DNA from: Sclerodactyla briareus
Taxonomy: Eukaryota > Echinodermata > Holothuroidea > Dendrochirotida > Sclerodactylidae
NCBI GenBank assembly: GCA_026419785.1
Contig: JAODTK010005618.1
Span: forward strand, 62,001-126,000
Length of the DNA: 64,000 nt
Reading direction: 5' to 3'
Of the stretch, positions 1-14,149 are shown in pieces; positions within the stretch are counted from its first letter, which is position 1; every line of letters starts with the position of its first letter. The position numbers were made by a program, and so were the translations under genes. The notes under the pieces were generated by a model. That model made no database searches. It saw only the letters and a list, made by a program, of their open reading frames with translations, and was not told where the DNA came from.

Positions 1-3000
1 CCGGAAAAGCGTGGGTTGTGGTAGCGTGCGCCGGAAAACCAAGGCCACCAAAATTCTCCACAAAGTTTTTTTGTTGCTGTTCAAAAAATTAGTTTCTTTC
101 TGGGAAGACTGATTCTCTGCCGGGGGCTGCCCTCCACCATTCGGTGGATGAAATTCTGAAGTACACGCATCAGGGGGAAGTGGATCAACCTCGACCGAGC
201 GCCAGCCTTCTTCTGGCTGGATTCGTGGATTCCACGCAGCATCAGTGATGAAGTGTAAGCAGAGGTTTTTCAACTTTCACCCATGTCCTGGCATTAACAC
301 ATGTTTCTCCCGTACCTGTGAGGCTCCACTCCACTCATCGGCCCGTGATTGCCATCAATTGGTGTCAGCAGTGGGGGAAGTAATGCTCTCCTCGTTCTGA
401 TCTCAGTGTCACTATGATGAATGGAGTGGTTGTCAGTCAGATGGACAAGACTCCTGCCTTGACCACTTATTCATGGTAATGAAAACGTCATCTTTGAGTG
501 AGGTAAGTGCACTGTTGTCTCACCACAGTTTTGTTGGATCTGCCGGTGAACCTCCCCAATACTCCGGCTTCACAAGCGAAAGTGGCTGGTTGGTGCTTAT
601 GTTCCAGTGCAGGACCTATCAAGCATGGACAAACCCAACATTAGAGCTATTCTCTAACTTGAATGTGTCATCAGGAAATTTGTATTTCACGGCCTGCCTT
701 TTTGTTTCTCCCGTTAGTCGGTAATAGTACCTCAATCGACGATGATTTAAATAACTACATCTTCTGTATCCATCAACCTCAGGAAAGATAAATTGTTTGA
801 TCAAGAAATGACAAACCGTATTTCTCATAAGGCCTATGCACATTGTTTTACCATGTTCATGTCTGGAAGGCGCCAAATTTTCATTTTCAATCATAATTTG
901 TTTCATTCAGGTTAGGGTTTACAGTTGTTCATCTCTTTTAGGAATCATCCCGCACAGAATCAGTGTTTCTTCTGTGGTTCTAACCTTTAATCCCTGCTGC
1001 TGTTATAGCCCCACCCCTAAATTGTTCTCTTTTTATTGGGCCCACCTATATGCAAAACCTTGCTTGCCATTTTTCGCTAGCGTTCTTCAAGGACCCTGTA
1101 TATAGTTCCCCCCCGGAATCAAAGAAGCCATGGCAGCTGTCTATAAACACTGGCTTTCCTGGACCGCCCTAACCAAACCCCCCTCTCGTGAGGAGATTCC
1201 TGTGGGGTTAGATGCAATATTAAGTGTGACGAGTGGTGTGAATTCAGACCTGGAGGAACACTGTGGGAAGGGGTGTAGGAATCCTCTGTTGCTACCATTA
1301 TATGACAAAATCTGGTACGATTTTCTTCCTGAGGCCCTTTTTCCCTACCCGGGTGCATGAACGCCGCCACCCCATCCCTCTTCCCACCGTTTCCCTCTAC
1401 TCTCATACTGTAACCTGGAAATATTTCGTGAACCATACTATGCACAGGAACTTGTGTTAATCTTCAAAAAATGTCACAATCGAGGAAAATTTCCTCTGTT
1501 GACATCCTTCCTTTGTAAAAAAAAATTTAGGACGGTTCCAAAACTGTAGCCTTTTGATGAGCACTTCACCTATGTAGCCTCGCCCTTTTTTTTACGAGGT
1601 CACCACCACCCTGGGTCACTTGCATGGTAATTGTGAAGGCTCCTTGAAGGACAACTGCAATATGACATAAGAAAAAGAGGCTAATATTTAGCTGGAGAAA
1701 AAACTGAATTACGTCGGTCCAAACCCAAAAGTTTAAACACACTTTCCTCACAGAATTAGTCCGTTGATGAAGCTACAAAATTTTGTTTTCTATGAATGTC
1801 ACTCGAAAAGCATCTGCGTATATGGAGAGGATTGCTTTGTTAGTGGGTCGTATAGGTATCGATGGTTACTTGAGAGAAAAAAATTTAACAGGACTTCTAT
1901 GTAAAATTTTTGTTGACTTATTCAACAAAATGAAACGGTGAGTGTGAGGATGACATAACTTTACCGGGTGTCAAAGTGTGATGTCATCAATGGCGCAATC
2001 GGGAATCTCCCCAATTTCTGTGCAGAATGGAGCCACATAGGGGTATGGACATATAATTTTTCCATTTCTCCAAGATTATAAACCTCGTTTGATCCAAAGC
2101 TTGCAGTGTCCTCAACTGATGCACAATGACCTTGCCTTAAAAGGTCAGTGGAAGGGTGGTACATGATTCGGACGATTAGGTCCCTTCTGTTGAGTATATC
2201 AACAAAATCCAAACTGCAACTAATTTTTCAGTCGAGAGGAAAAGACATGCTCAATGCGAAAAATTACCTTTTAAAAATGAATAGATGGAATCATATATCG
2301 AACTCCAGAGAAAAGAAGAAATGCCTGCACTTTTCACGGAGGTGGGCAAAAAAAACGCAATTAATGTGTAACGGCAAAGGAGTAGAATTTGAATGTATAT
2401 TGCTATTCCTATCAAGTAAGTTTCAAAGGAAAAAGTTTCAATTGATAAATGTTAGCATACACTTCCACTGGCCCTCAATTGAAATGAACGTTACAGTTTT
2501 TAGTGATGACGACGAGCTCTTTTTGTTGTATATATTAGTATCTGGAGACGGTTCTTTCACCCCCCGTATCCTAATCTTAATATATGGCTACTTTACACTC
2601 TCGGTTTCATATATACAGGTGATGAAAAATGAATGAGTTGATAGTTCATTGGGAAAAATAACAGGGTCATGATTCATTAGAATAAATAGTTATTGTGTAG
2701 GATATGTTTCTTTTTTTTCTTTCTCTAAACCTATAGGTTATAAACTGTACAAACAAGAGATTGATTGTAATATGTCTGTTTCACAACGAGAATCAGAATC
2801 CGTTACGAGCGTTTGTTGATGTGTCGGGCAGGTTTGCCTGATCAAACGACCCTGCCCGATCGAACGCTGCACAGGTTGAACAAAATAATCAAAATTTGCA
2901 ACCCAACCGCCACATGTAGTTAAGGAAAAAAATAGCCTTTTTCTCATTTGGTTTCCTTGTTTTTATCAACACCGACCACTGCCAAATTATACCATACGAT

Positions 3001-5690
3001 TGATTGCAATTGCCAAATTCGATATTGGCAATGCTCTGTGATAACATCTGTGTTTGGCTGGCTACGTGTGTCGGCCTTCTAAGCTGTTGCAAAAAAGGTA
3101 CCATCTTCATGTTTTGGCTACCAGTGAACTTGTGTAGCAAGAAACAGGAAACTAATTGTCTGACACATGGCACCATTGCCATTTCTTTTGAGAGATGGTT
3201 TTAATTTTTGAAGAGGAGCATCTATGTCCACAATGTGCTTACTGGGCTCTGTCAAAAGTGCCGCTGATCTTAAAAGAACCTTTGGAAGGAAACGTTTGTT
3301 GTGAATTGGTGTCAGCTTGTGAAGCAGGACTGCAACAACTATTGCCGTTAAGAATAGCGCCCCCTGTAAATGACTATAGTTTTCTCATCGGGTGCCCCTC
3401 ATGTGAATGGACGTGTTCTCCATCGGGTGCATGGACGATGGTTCTCCATCGGGTGCATGCTCAACGGTTTGTGGATGGTGGTTCTCCATGGAGGATTGCC
3501 AACTGGCTTTATGTATATATTTTTATTTTGTTAGAAGTTTTGTGTCACATGTATATTGCCTGAATGGTGATCGAACATACCTGCCATTTGAATACGGACC
3601 ATAATTATATTACTAAGGGGGACTGTCAGGATTTTTGTTTTTGTCCACCTTGGCCCTGATAGGTTGGGGGAAGGGTATAAACTTGGGGTAAGGGAAAAAT
3701 AAATGCAGCTAATATATATTCCCTCCGCAGGCGCGTTGGCAAATTCAGTACGTAGGGCAGAGTGTCCAAAAAAAAATTTCTAAGGCCACAACATGTGTCT
3801 TAGAATCTTTAAATTTTGCCACTGCTCTCTAGGCAAAACTGACTATGACTCCAAATGCACCTTCGTCGCTACAAGAAACCGTCTATTGGCTCTGTCACAC
3901 TCTCACAGTAGGCCAAAGTGAATGTAAGGGTCACAAACAGCCGGAAATTTGTTCCCTTTTGGCCCAATCGTTTTACCAAGAGCCCAACTACTAGCTGTGA
4001 TAGTCCCACCTAACTAATCTAACAAAAAGCTAACCTTATTGTTTCGAGCAGTATTCAAATGACAACACAGAAAAGTTGGTAACCTTGGCTTGGTCCTAAT
4101 TTGGGTTTGTACTTCGGGCTCTTATTTGGAATAGGAAAAATGGATAAAATAGGGGGGCTGGGTGCATTTTCTCATGGTAACCTCGCACTTGTTGTTGTTT
4201 TTCCGTTCTAAAAAATATCTGTAGTATATGCCTTACGCCCATTGTTGATATTTGATAATCAACATCATCATGTGAAACCTTTGGGAAAAAAATCTTGTGT
4301 ATTTTTGCTCTTTTCTGTTCTGTAAGAAATCTGTACCTCAAGCCTGCCTTATGTTGTCCGACTGCAAGGCTTGCGATGGCTTTTGCGAACTTTTGAACAA
4401 GCTTTACCCAGAATCATGTGAGGTAGCTGTGCAGTGGGAACTATGGACTAGCTGACTTTAGTATAGAATCCTTGGTAGAGGGTCCACCTTTCTCAACGAT
4501 TCCCGAGGGCGTCCAGACAACCTCAAATAGAGACGGACCTGTCCTGCTATGGGTTGCTCCCATGATGCTGGGGAACGGAATGCACTACGAACACGGCGCC
4601 GGTTGTAGTTTCCGCACAGGTCTATGGTACTGTAGGGCTCCCCCCCCCCCCCCCCCCCCCCCCCCCCAACCCCATAAAACCGCGAATAGGCTGTGAATAT
4701 CCAGATTGAAGAACTCTCTCAGGCGTTTAGTTTGCAACAAGTGTTGCGAATTATGGTCTGTGTATACAATGAGATGATAGAGGCAAAAAAAACGACAGTG
4801 GGCGTTTTAACAGCTAGGCATGCAGACTGCACCGAGTCTCTCCATAAACTAGACGTCGCCTGGGGGTAAACGCCACTGTAATAACTGCTTTCGAACAAGG
4901 AGGGCGTAAATATGTGTTAAGGATCTATATATATCCAAAAGGACGACATACGTCGTGACCAATGCGGGAGGTTTATCAATGCCTTGTATGTAGTCGGAAA
5001 CCAACTGTGTCTAATTATTAAGTTCGTGGGAATTGTAGCAAAAAAGTTTGGAAAGTTGCAGAACTGACCTTGGTGAACTTGAAATCATCGCCATTGTTTT
5101 TACAGACCAACTAAGTCCACACATACCAAAAAATAGGAAATATCGAAAACCTCGAAGTTATGCCAAGTCCACACCACCAAGTTGCGTGGTAAATCAGACA
5201 AACTTCATGTGTTCGCGTAAATCTTGCAAAATAGGGGCAGCAAACATGGCCCACAAAGCTCTTTTCGAACTCGAACGAGAGTCACCTAGGCCGGGACATG
5301 TGGCCAAGTTTCAGATAAATCGGTTAAAGGTTTATAATTGCACTTTATTGCACAACACGAATTCTTACGGGGCGGCGGTTACGGTGGGCTTCCTCTTCCC
5401 AAATCCCCATCCCTATTAATGTTGAAAGAGCATATAAGGAGGAAAAATATAATGCGTTATATACATGCGGGAAAATTATGAGTGCTGTGAGATAATTTTG
5501 AACCCCCCCCGGTTGCAGCTGACGACTAGGAAAAGGACTCTGGCGGTTTGAGGCGGTTTCCACATTTTTGAATTATCGTGCGTCAGCTATCTGCAAACCC
5601 ACCCTAACGAACCCCCTCCTCACCAATTTTTCATGAACAGATGGCATAAATCTTATCGGACTTAGTTCTATAGTTTATACAGGCAGTAGT
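1..5690. other. No recognisable gene; repeats only hinted at
   Basis: Open frames of up to 162 codons (2148-2636 +) have no recognisable motif, splice context or composition. A small repeat of ATCGGGTGC occurs at 3386, 3422 and 3448. A 122-codon frame (3195-3563 +) covers it but is not convincing. I see no promoter or RNA gene. Confidence 0.5.
4640..4667. repeat. Poly(C) run of 28
   Basis: The longest of at least nine C or G runs of 11 or more in the window; others are listed in the findings. Confidence 0.95.
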
Positions 5691-5699
5691 CACACCGTT

Positions 5700-8045
5700 T
5701 TTAGCCACTAGGACGCTGTGCACACTTTGCGATACGATGCGATAAATTTATCGTATGGAGTTTTCACACTTGTGATTAACTGTTACTATAACTTGCGGAC
5801 ATCTCGGCGCTAACGGTAACGGAGAAGTAGTGGGATTTTAGTTTTTGAAAAGCAGGCGGTGGAATATCCTGGTCGGCAGATTTTTTGGAATACCCAAAAT
5901 TGTAATTTCAAAGCATTCGAAGCTTGTGTCTTTCTCAGTTACTTGTAGGAGGCGTGAAATAAATGTTTATTCGACCATTATAACGCCAAAACCACCAACA
6001 GTTACTAACCACAAATACATCCTTTTCTCTAGTCTTGGAGACATCACTCACCGCCATTAGAGGCCCTCTAATTGAACCGTTTTCTGGACATTACTGAACT
6101 GCATCCATACATAAATTTCCTCCCTCTCGATTCATCTCCCGAAGACACAACAGTCATGGGAGCGCATGCCTGGAAACGCACTTAGCTGCTTCCATCCGCC
6201 GCTTCCAAAATCACACCCAGCCTCCTCTGAACAGTGACAGCCGAGAGCCTTTCCTCCCGCTAAACAAAAAAAAGACCCCCAGTACCCGCGCCTCTGCGCC
6301 ACATGAGCTACTTGGCCTCCCCGGCGGACGGCTCTAACCGAAGGGGAACACTGTGGACGGTATGTCCCACCGGAGGCGGCGCCATATCCAAAGAATGCAA
6401 TTTGACGACCACGATCAGGCAGCTAAGCTCACCATCTCCCCGCCTACCCTTTCGTTGGAACCCAGGTCCTTCATAACCATCGGTCTCCAAGGATACGGCG
6501 GGAAATGAGGCGCCAAGAATATGCAGTCTTGAATCAATTCAGTCAATTATCTAAATTGGAGCTTGGTTACTGTGCTCAAACAAGTCATGTGAAAAGAATG
6601 CCTATGGCTCACCTGTGTACCCTAACTTCTTTTCCTCACTGACCTACAAGCCATTATTAACTGGACGTCATATCGACATTATATCCCCCCTCCCCCCTAC
6701 GGTAGCTTATTTCCGCTGCCTCCTTCGTTTCTTTTACCGCCTCTTTCTTCACATGAGGGTTTAGAGTGACTTTGCGTCCGCCTTCGGGCTGTGGATCGAC
6801 CCCCTCTGTGAAACTCCCTCCTACCCTGAACCCCCCTCGTCAAACATTCACAACACCCCCTCCACCGGCCACTCACTACCAACCGCATATCTCCTCCTTT
6901 GCATGTCCATGATACTTGGTGGCGCCCGACGCAAAACATGACCCTTCCCATTCCCTCCCTGGTCACGCTACTCTGCTAGGGAGGGCATCATGGATTTGAA
7001 CTAATGATGTTTCGGAGGTCCATGCCTGGCGGCAGCTAGAGCCGAGAACGCTCAAATCAACCAATGTCTTCCCCTGATACGACACTACCCAATACATCAT
7101 CATAAACCAAACCCCCCCCACCACCCGCTGGTTTTATCACTAAACCCCCTTTTCACGCCAAACGTCGTCCCCAATAAGGGCCTGTTTGGCGTTCCATAAC
7201 TCTGCAAATTGCTCAAGTCATCCATTGCATTGCCAATTTATCGCACGATATTGTGATGTTCCCACGACTAGAGAAAAGGCTGTACTGCTGCTGTCCTTTG
7301 CTTGCTTCAAATGGGGTCATACACAAATATTTCACTTTCACGCCGCTCCACCAAGTACGAAAAAGACACCACTCGATTGCTTTAAAATTACAATTCATTG
7401 GGTATCAGAATCTGCCGACCCGGCCTATTCCATCCACCGCCTAAAGCGATGAAAAGTGGAAAACTTTTGCTTTTCCACCAAAATCGCCACCATTTCTTCT
7501 CCGTTATGGTCAGGCGCCGAGACGTCCAATAAATATATCGTACGATATTTTATCGCACAAGTGTGAACACACGCCATCCGATAAATTATCGTATCGGTTA
7601 TAGTATGGTATCGTATCGCACACGTGTGAACACGCTTCAACTTGACGTCGATAAATTTATCGTAATCGTATCGCACAGGTGTGGACACTCCTATAGCTGA
7701 ACATTGGATATTCGGAAATAATTCTTCTTCCAAGAGTCATTAATTAGTGGAATATCCTCCTCCTGAAGATGTTGTTTCTGTCTAAGAGTGTGAATGCAGG
7801 GCATTTTCCCTGGTGAATGCATTCAGAACAGTCTTATTTATTTTCAGGAATTTGTGGGCGAATTCTTTAGCATCTGGGTTGTTCTTCTCTTTGGGATGTT
7901 GTGGCTCCAGGGGCTCTCATGCGATTGTGTCCTTCCTGACCTTTTTTTTTTTCACTAAACTAAAAAATAAATACTTGAAAAAACACTTTTTAAACTCGAC
8001 GTCCGATAATTTATCGTATCGTATCGCACAAGTGTGAAAAACCCT
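5700..8045. mobile_element. Transposon-like element A with long inverted ends (non-autonomous candidate)
   Basis: The left end (5700-6060) and the right end (7690 back to about 7300, plus 7976-8045) are inverted copies. Shared landmarks are CGATAAATTTATCG, TTCACACTTGTG, GACGTCTCGGCGC or its match, AACGGAGAAG, GGCGGTGGAAT, GGTCGGCAGATT and TTGTAATTT. The interior from about 7210 back to 6540 matches element B at 58540-59190. The end motif GTGTTCACACTTGTGCGATA recurs three or four times within the right end at roughly 65-70 bp spacing. No transposase frame was recognised. Target-site duplications were not resolved. A LINE fragment is inserted at 7694-7975. Confidence 0.7.
7694..7975 (+). mobile_element. 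LINE 3' fragment inserted in the end of element A
   Basis: The sequence matches the 3' pol end of the LINE at 14150-14818: TTGGATATTCGGAAATAATT, AGTGGAATA, TCTAAGAGTGTGAATGC, AACAGTCT, TTTATTTTCAGGAA and TTGTGGGCGAAT. Both come from the end of a reverse-transcriptase ORF (DIRK, W-N-LP, LSKSVNAF, LWANS-like). The flanking sequence, with the fragment removed, joins to match the uninterrupted end of element B at 58405-58435. That fixes the insertion boundaries to within a few bases. Confidence 0.8.
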
Positions 8046-11000
8046 TTAATTCGAGTTAGAGAGAAGAGTACACCGCGTGGTAATAACCAAAATTAAAAGG
8101 GGGGCATTTCCATGTAAAGGTGTGACCCACTTCAAACCCACCCGCATTTTCAACAACGGAGTCATTCAATGTAAACATACTAATATCTATAATCCGATTA
8201 TATATAATATAAACAGTATTGGTACCGTTATGTGTAAAAACCAATGTTGCTTGAATCCGTTTTTAGGCATTTTTGATGTTGAGATTGTCTCATGCAGCTC
8301 AGGCATACCGCATGCAGGCATAACCAGTTTCTAGACATAATCAAGTGGCATGCACAAACGGCGGTGCATGATGAGACTATAGGAATAACCGCCAACCTAC
8401 TGAATTGGCGGCAAATGATGGAGACTCTCCGAAGACTCGGACCCAATGAATGTCCATGGCATTTATGGGTCGCAACCGTACCTTGTGGTGCTTCATAACA
8501 AAACGTCAATAATAAATCAAATTTTAGTGTTACCTCCCTGCATGAATATTCTATCTTATTTACTAGGCAGTTAAGTGGCCACTGGCACTCCCTTCTTCGT
8601 ATGCCTATGGCCATCATCTGGAAATACCGCGCTTGTTTTTTTTCCTTCTTCCAGCTACCTACTCGGAACGTACTAATATTTGTGGTTCTAGTGCCGCTGG
8701 TTTACATTGGTCAATTATCATCATCCGTGGTACAAGTATATTTGGATAGTGAATGCCCAATACAAACGATGAAATGACCGAAACTTTGGTCATGCAATAA
8801 AGGTTATCATATTGCTCTCACTTCATACTGACCTATGGACTAGCTGAAATTTTATAACCTTTATTAACCATTTATGAAAATCTATAGGCTTTCGTTCGCA
8901 TCGTAGGGCACTCAAACCAACTTTGGAAATTTCCAAAGCATTAGTGCGTGGGAAAGTTCAGCAAATATGATCCGAGCAATTAAAAATGTGCATGTGCATT
9001 TATTCTAGGAATAAATATGGCGTCGGATGTGCTGCCGCGGGCGTGCTTTGTTCAACACGGAAGAAAGACATACCCACACATCTAACAGGCTGAATATATA
9101 CATCGAAGCCACGCGTATGACATTTCCCTCACTATTTCTGTCGTGGCTGGGCCTAGAAACGCGTGAAGCGGGCAAAGACCGCCCAACTCCTGCCGTAAGT
9201 AGTGAATAATTATAATTGTGAGGGTCGCTATCTTCATTTAAAATAAGAAGCAACATAACAAACATTTCTTTCAAACCCCCAGGAATGCTAGAATCCGTCC
9301 TCGAGCAAGGACCTATCACTAGCTGTGTATGGGTGCGGGGGTGTTGCCGAACATGTCATGACTCATGATTCTACGCGCATAACGTTGAAATCATATATAC
9401 TCCAATTTTTGTCCATATAGTCGCGTGATATAGTTCGATGTTTTGTTTTGTGTTTTTTGTAATTTGGTGGTTCTGTCGCATGGGAACTTAATATAATAAA
9501 TGTTTCAATAATGCTTGAATAAATAATATTTTTGATAGTGTGGGTTGATCACTCAAACCCGCGGGCGGCACCACACGGGGGTGGTATTGTTGCCCACACC
9601 ACCCGCTTCCAGGGACTGATGAACTGGATAGGACACGCAGACTGCGCACGTACTGACGAACCTATAATTGAAAAAAAAATCGATTCATCTACAACAGCCC
9701 CTGTTTTTCTTTATGATAAACCGAAGTTAACGCCTCGATTCATACAGTTAAATACCTCGTTTATAGAAAAACTAAGTTTTCAGGCTGGTAAACCACATGT
9801 CTGTTGCTGTCTGCGGAAAACAGGGTTTCATTTTGAAAATGTTTTCAAAACCGTTTCTCGGTATATAAAAATATATTTCTCATTGCAAACCTAAAAAAAC
9901 ACTAGTTTTCCCATGTTTAATCGAAATTACCTAAATACCTAACGAGGATGATTTTTTTTTAAACCATTATCGCGCGGGTTAACCCCGGGTATCATTCCGA
10001 TTATAGGAAAACTTTGCCCTTTCGAACTGTTGAAGCAAGAATGACTTTTTATTCAATGATCAACCCTGACCCCCTTGGTTTTTCCGGTTGGAGCTTCCCT
10101 TCTAGGAGAAAAGTTGGTTGTAATGGGAATAACGGCAGTTCAGATTATGAACATACCTGATGCATCATCCATCATCGGAGACAACTGACTAAAAGCGCCG
10201 ACGGTGTCCGCATGACGCCACGTCCGACAAGACGGGCCGTCACAGTGCAACTCGATATTGGTTAGTACCCGGTATCAACTACCGTATGTCACAATACATA
10301 TTGGTTAAATATACCGTCGTTTTGACTCCATTGCAATTGTACTCACGTCCCATTATGCGTGAGATGCCGGGAAAACGAACATTGCAGCCCCTTTAAATCA
10401 TCAAGTACTACTGTATGCAGCGATTCAGAGGAACGAAAGGCCGTCTGTCAGGCTATCAAATGCCGGTATCGCCATGTATTTGTAAGGCTGTTAGATAATA
10501 TCCCCCCACACTACTCACACCACGCACAACACCTATCGACTATGCCAGATTTATAGTGTTTTGACAGTACGACACTTTCTAGCAAAGCACACTACGAGTA
10601 CAGGTGCGTTTAGGAACACAGGCGGGGGAAGGGGATGACAAACCCCCTCATTTTTGGCAATCATAAATTCTCAAGAAATGAACAAAATCCATGCAAATAG
10701 GCCTAGAAGTTTAACTTCGCCAGTAGTAGCCGATATTTCAACTCGCTCCGGTTTCCTAGACTCGGGCAATGGTCCCTGCACGCGCAAGAATGGAGTTTTT
10801 CCTGTACGTAGATCCTAGGGAGAGCCACTGTTACAAAATGGTTCACACACGTACACTAGCGCTCTTTGCAGTATTATATGTCTAAAACCGTGTTTCGGTT
10901 CCGAACAGATACGTCTTTCGCCAGTCGAATGGCCTGTCCATGTGTTCCAAATCATCAGACCTTTCCTGAAGGGTTACCCACCGAGGAAATGTCCCGAATC

Positions 11001-12559
11001 GAGCAGGTGACAGAACACTTACGCCCACTGGGCCACACGAGGACATAACGCCCCTCCATAGGCCCATAGCTCAAACAGTTATTAGAGGGCGAAGCTGTGT
11101 TGGTGTAAAAAAAAAAATGAAAACAAACAAAATAATAATAATAATAATGAAAAAAAATAATCATAATGAAAAAAAAAAATATATATATATATAGGCCAAA
11201 CAAAATAACCAGCGGTCCATGATGGTGGTATCTCTTTACAGCGCAAAGATATATTTCGTGGTAAATTCTCTGTTAATCAAGATGGCCTATATTAGGTAAC
11301 TCAATCTGGATAACTAGAGTGTTAGTTTCACTGGATTCCCCTAGTGATATTTTGGCTGCGTATTTTATTGCACACGTCGACTTGCACTTTCGCCGAAGGT
11401 TGGGCTAGGTTTCGCTTAGACCTTTCTGATGAAATCGGAAATTTCCACAGTGCTGCATCATTACTCAATCAATGGAAATTTCCTGGTTGACTCTCATCAA
11501 GCAGATTAAAATTGACTTCAGTCAGGCAGCGTATAGCGTATTGCCTATATCCTGGTCTAAGATTAAAGAGGCATTGTCGTTTGGTAACAACTTGCGGAAA
11601 GCGACTGCGACGTTTGCATGACGTCACGCAAGGCCGCTTACCGAGGGGAGGAGGGGGGGGGGGTTGAGGTCGGGACCCCGGGGAAGTGCGCCCTCATCAA
11701 TGGTTTCGTCCTCTCTATTGGCAAAAAGTAACAATTTATAGGCCCCTAGGTACATGCTGCTGCAATATTAGCTAACTGACACTACAAAACCTCTACTGAA
11801 CTGCAAAAAATAAGTTTTGGTGTTAAAATTCATTGATCACTTCGGTCATAGCGGGGGGGGGGGCAGGGGTCTGACCCCCAAAACCCTCCCCGTGAGTACG
11901 CCACTGAACGTCACGATGAAAATCGTTCCAGTGCAATTCGATATCGAATCGATATATCGTCACAATGGTATTTCAATAGTACTGTTTGTTTCTTTTTGCC
12001 AATATGGCAGGCTGTTTTGAACTGTAACAATGAGAATTTAAATTATGAACATGTCTACAGGCTAATCCAAATGAAGGGATCGATGTGTGGTTTATGCAAT
12101 GATAAGTGGGGGTATTTTGAAGTAGAACAGTAGGGCTAGAAACTACAGAACCGTTTCTCACCCAACGATTGATTGGAGTGAGTGATCATGGGTCTGGTTT
12201 CTGTGTAGGTAGGTGACAACTGCATGCATGGCTTTGAAGTGAATTGTACTACGGACCATATGTTATGATCAGTGCTTCAAGGGAAGATTGCTCCAGTAAT
12301 CAAGTTGTCACGTTGGTCTGGGAAAATGCCATGGAAATCTTATAAGCACCTGTCTCCGACCATTTGTGAAATTGTGGTTTATATTATTTAAATTTGATCA
12401 GATTCTTCCAATAAAGTGATTCTTCATGTTGTAAGTAGGCCAATTGGCTCCTGAGGTTGCCCATTGGCTCTCGAGGCTACCTGTTAGCTGGGGTCACAGA
12501 GCCTCTGGAAATACACTATATTCCTAAAACCAATTAACATTGAATATCACACTTTTCTG
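8046..12559. other. Intergenic, no gene recognised
   Basis: Weakly related segments (CAGTGCAACTCGATATTGG near 10240; CAGTGCAATTCGATATCGAA near 11930; both near ATGACG/ACGTCACG motifs) suggest an old dispersed repeat. A- and AT-rich low-complexity DNA lies at 11107-11193. A G11 run is near 11655 and a G9 run near 11855. The 120-codon frame at 9532-9894 is unrecognised. Confidence 0.45.
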
Positions 12560-13110
12560 TCATATTTTGGACAGCGTTCATTCCAATATTCATGTTATTC
12601 AGCTTGAACCATCTCTTGATCGTCCTGATGATCTTTGACCTTGGTTTAAGAACAACAGGGATTATCTACTCAACATGGATGGTATACACACCAAGTGTGG
12701 GCTTAACTGGAGTTTATCTCATCGAGTGGCAGTGCTAAAAAGTTTTATATATTTTTTTTATAGTTTTTTAGCTGTGACTGTGAGTGAATAATATAAACCT
12801 TATGTGCTATGTATGGGCCCAATTCAAGTTTCCTTCATCTTGTTATTCAGTCTTTACCTGCAGTGAATTTGGATGACTTTTTGACCTTAGCAAAAAATGA
12901 TAGGGTTCATCTACTCAGAAAGGGTAGGTATAGCATGCCAAGTATCAGCCTAATCGCTAATTGAACAGATTGAAGCTTCCCCCATTTAGTTAGAGTGTTC
13001 ACAAGTTGGTTTTTCAGTATTTGACCTCTAGTGACTTCAAATGGTCTTTGACCTTCAATGAAATTGGCAGAGAAATCCTACTCTGAGTGAATAATTATAT
13101 GCTAAATCAT
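12560..13110. repeat. Diverged repeat with TTTGACCT half-sites
   Basis: Similar blocks recur: ATCTTTGACCTTGG then GGGATTATCTACTCA at 12630; TTTTTGACCTTAGC then GGGTTCATCTACTCA at 12875; GACCTCTAGTGACTTCAAAT then TTTGACCTTCA at 13020. Spacing is roughly 150-250 bp. Repeats of this look are common in non-coding DNA of marine deuterostomes; no gene is seen. Confidence 0.6.
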
Positions 13111-14149
13111 GCAGAGAAATCATGGAGAATCCCTAGCGCGCAATTACACAGTTTACGTCACCGTTTAATTAACAACAACAGATAATCATGTTGTGTATTC
13201 CATTGTTCCATTGCGTTGAATAACTCAACGTTTTGCAGAAGTTCTGTTGCCTTTCTCTCAACAAAATTACCATCAACACCTACCAACCCATACCACCAAT
13301 CCTCCTTTTCTCATCGACTAATTATTTTCAAGTAAATCACTGTGGTAAATGTTCAAGGAGACAAAGAAGATTGCGCAGTCTTGCAGAAATACACGTACAC
13401 AAACTTCGAAGGCCTCCCGACTCCGAATCGAAAAGTCGAATGAGCGTCGGGTTTCAACTGATGACGCATTTAGTTTTTATCACAGCTATTAAATGAGTCT
13501 CTCCATAATTTTAATAATCCTGCCGTTAAATGGTGGGACGGCTCAGGGAATATGCCTAACTTTCTGCTGGCGGACAGAGGAGATTGACGGAGCGGCGCAC
13601 AGAATGCTGTGTGTGTTGGCAAACAACACCGCGCCATTGCGGGTACCGTGGCTCTGCTTTTAGGCTGCGAACTAGTAACATTTCCTTCCCTTCAGTTCGC
13701 CTAAACCAAGGTTTAGGCGACCGTTCTCAAATACAGAACATCATCTTCCTTGCGTCCTTGTTATATTTTGCTCCTGGCTGATAGTTAGGCATGCATATAC
13801 CGCTTTATGAGCTCGTCCAATTGCATGTTCACGAAACTACTACGGGGGAAAAAAAGGTTGCATTTATATGATTTTAATCTGATATTCAGGTCAATACATG
13901 CGATGCTGTTCAAATGTTTCTCAATGCCGATAAGTGCAATTAAAGTTATGCATATTGTCTCCACAATCTCCATCAAGTGAATGGGCAAAACATTCATCAG
14001 GTGAATTAAGAAAAGGAACTCTGCGGCGTTTCATTTTTAAATTCTTCCTTGAAACCCCTCTAAGCAGTGTGCTGAGCTGCCGAGGAATGTTAATTGGATT
14101 TTGGCTTGATTGACCTCACTTGTCAGTTTCCTTATAACGATAATATTGT
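13111..14149. other. Intergenic, nothing recognised
   Basis: I see no conserved protein motif, RNA gene or repeat. The sequence near 14040-14150 may be decayed LINE. Confidence 0.4.

Noticed and set aside
2148..2636. 162-codon frame
   Set aside because: No recognisable motif, no splice or promoter context, and AT-rich composition like the surroundings.
7100..7450. PIF/Harbinger transposase remnant in element A (- strand)
   Set aside because: A few residues look suggestive, but stops are frequent and no catalytic motif or order of motifs can be defended.
9532..9894. 120-codon frame
   Set aside because: No known domain and no partner exon; chance or an unknown repeat is equally likely.
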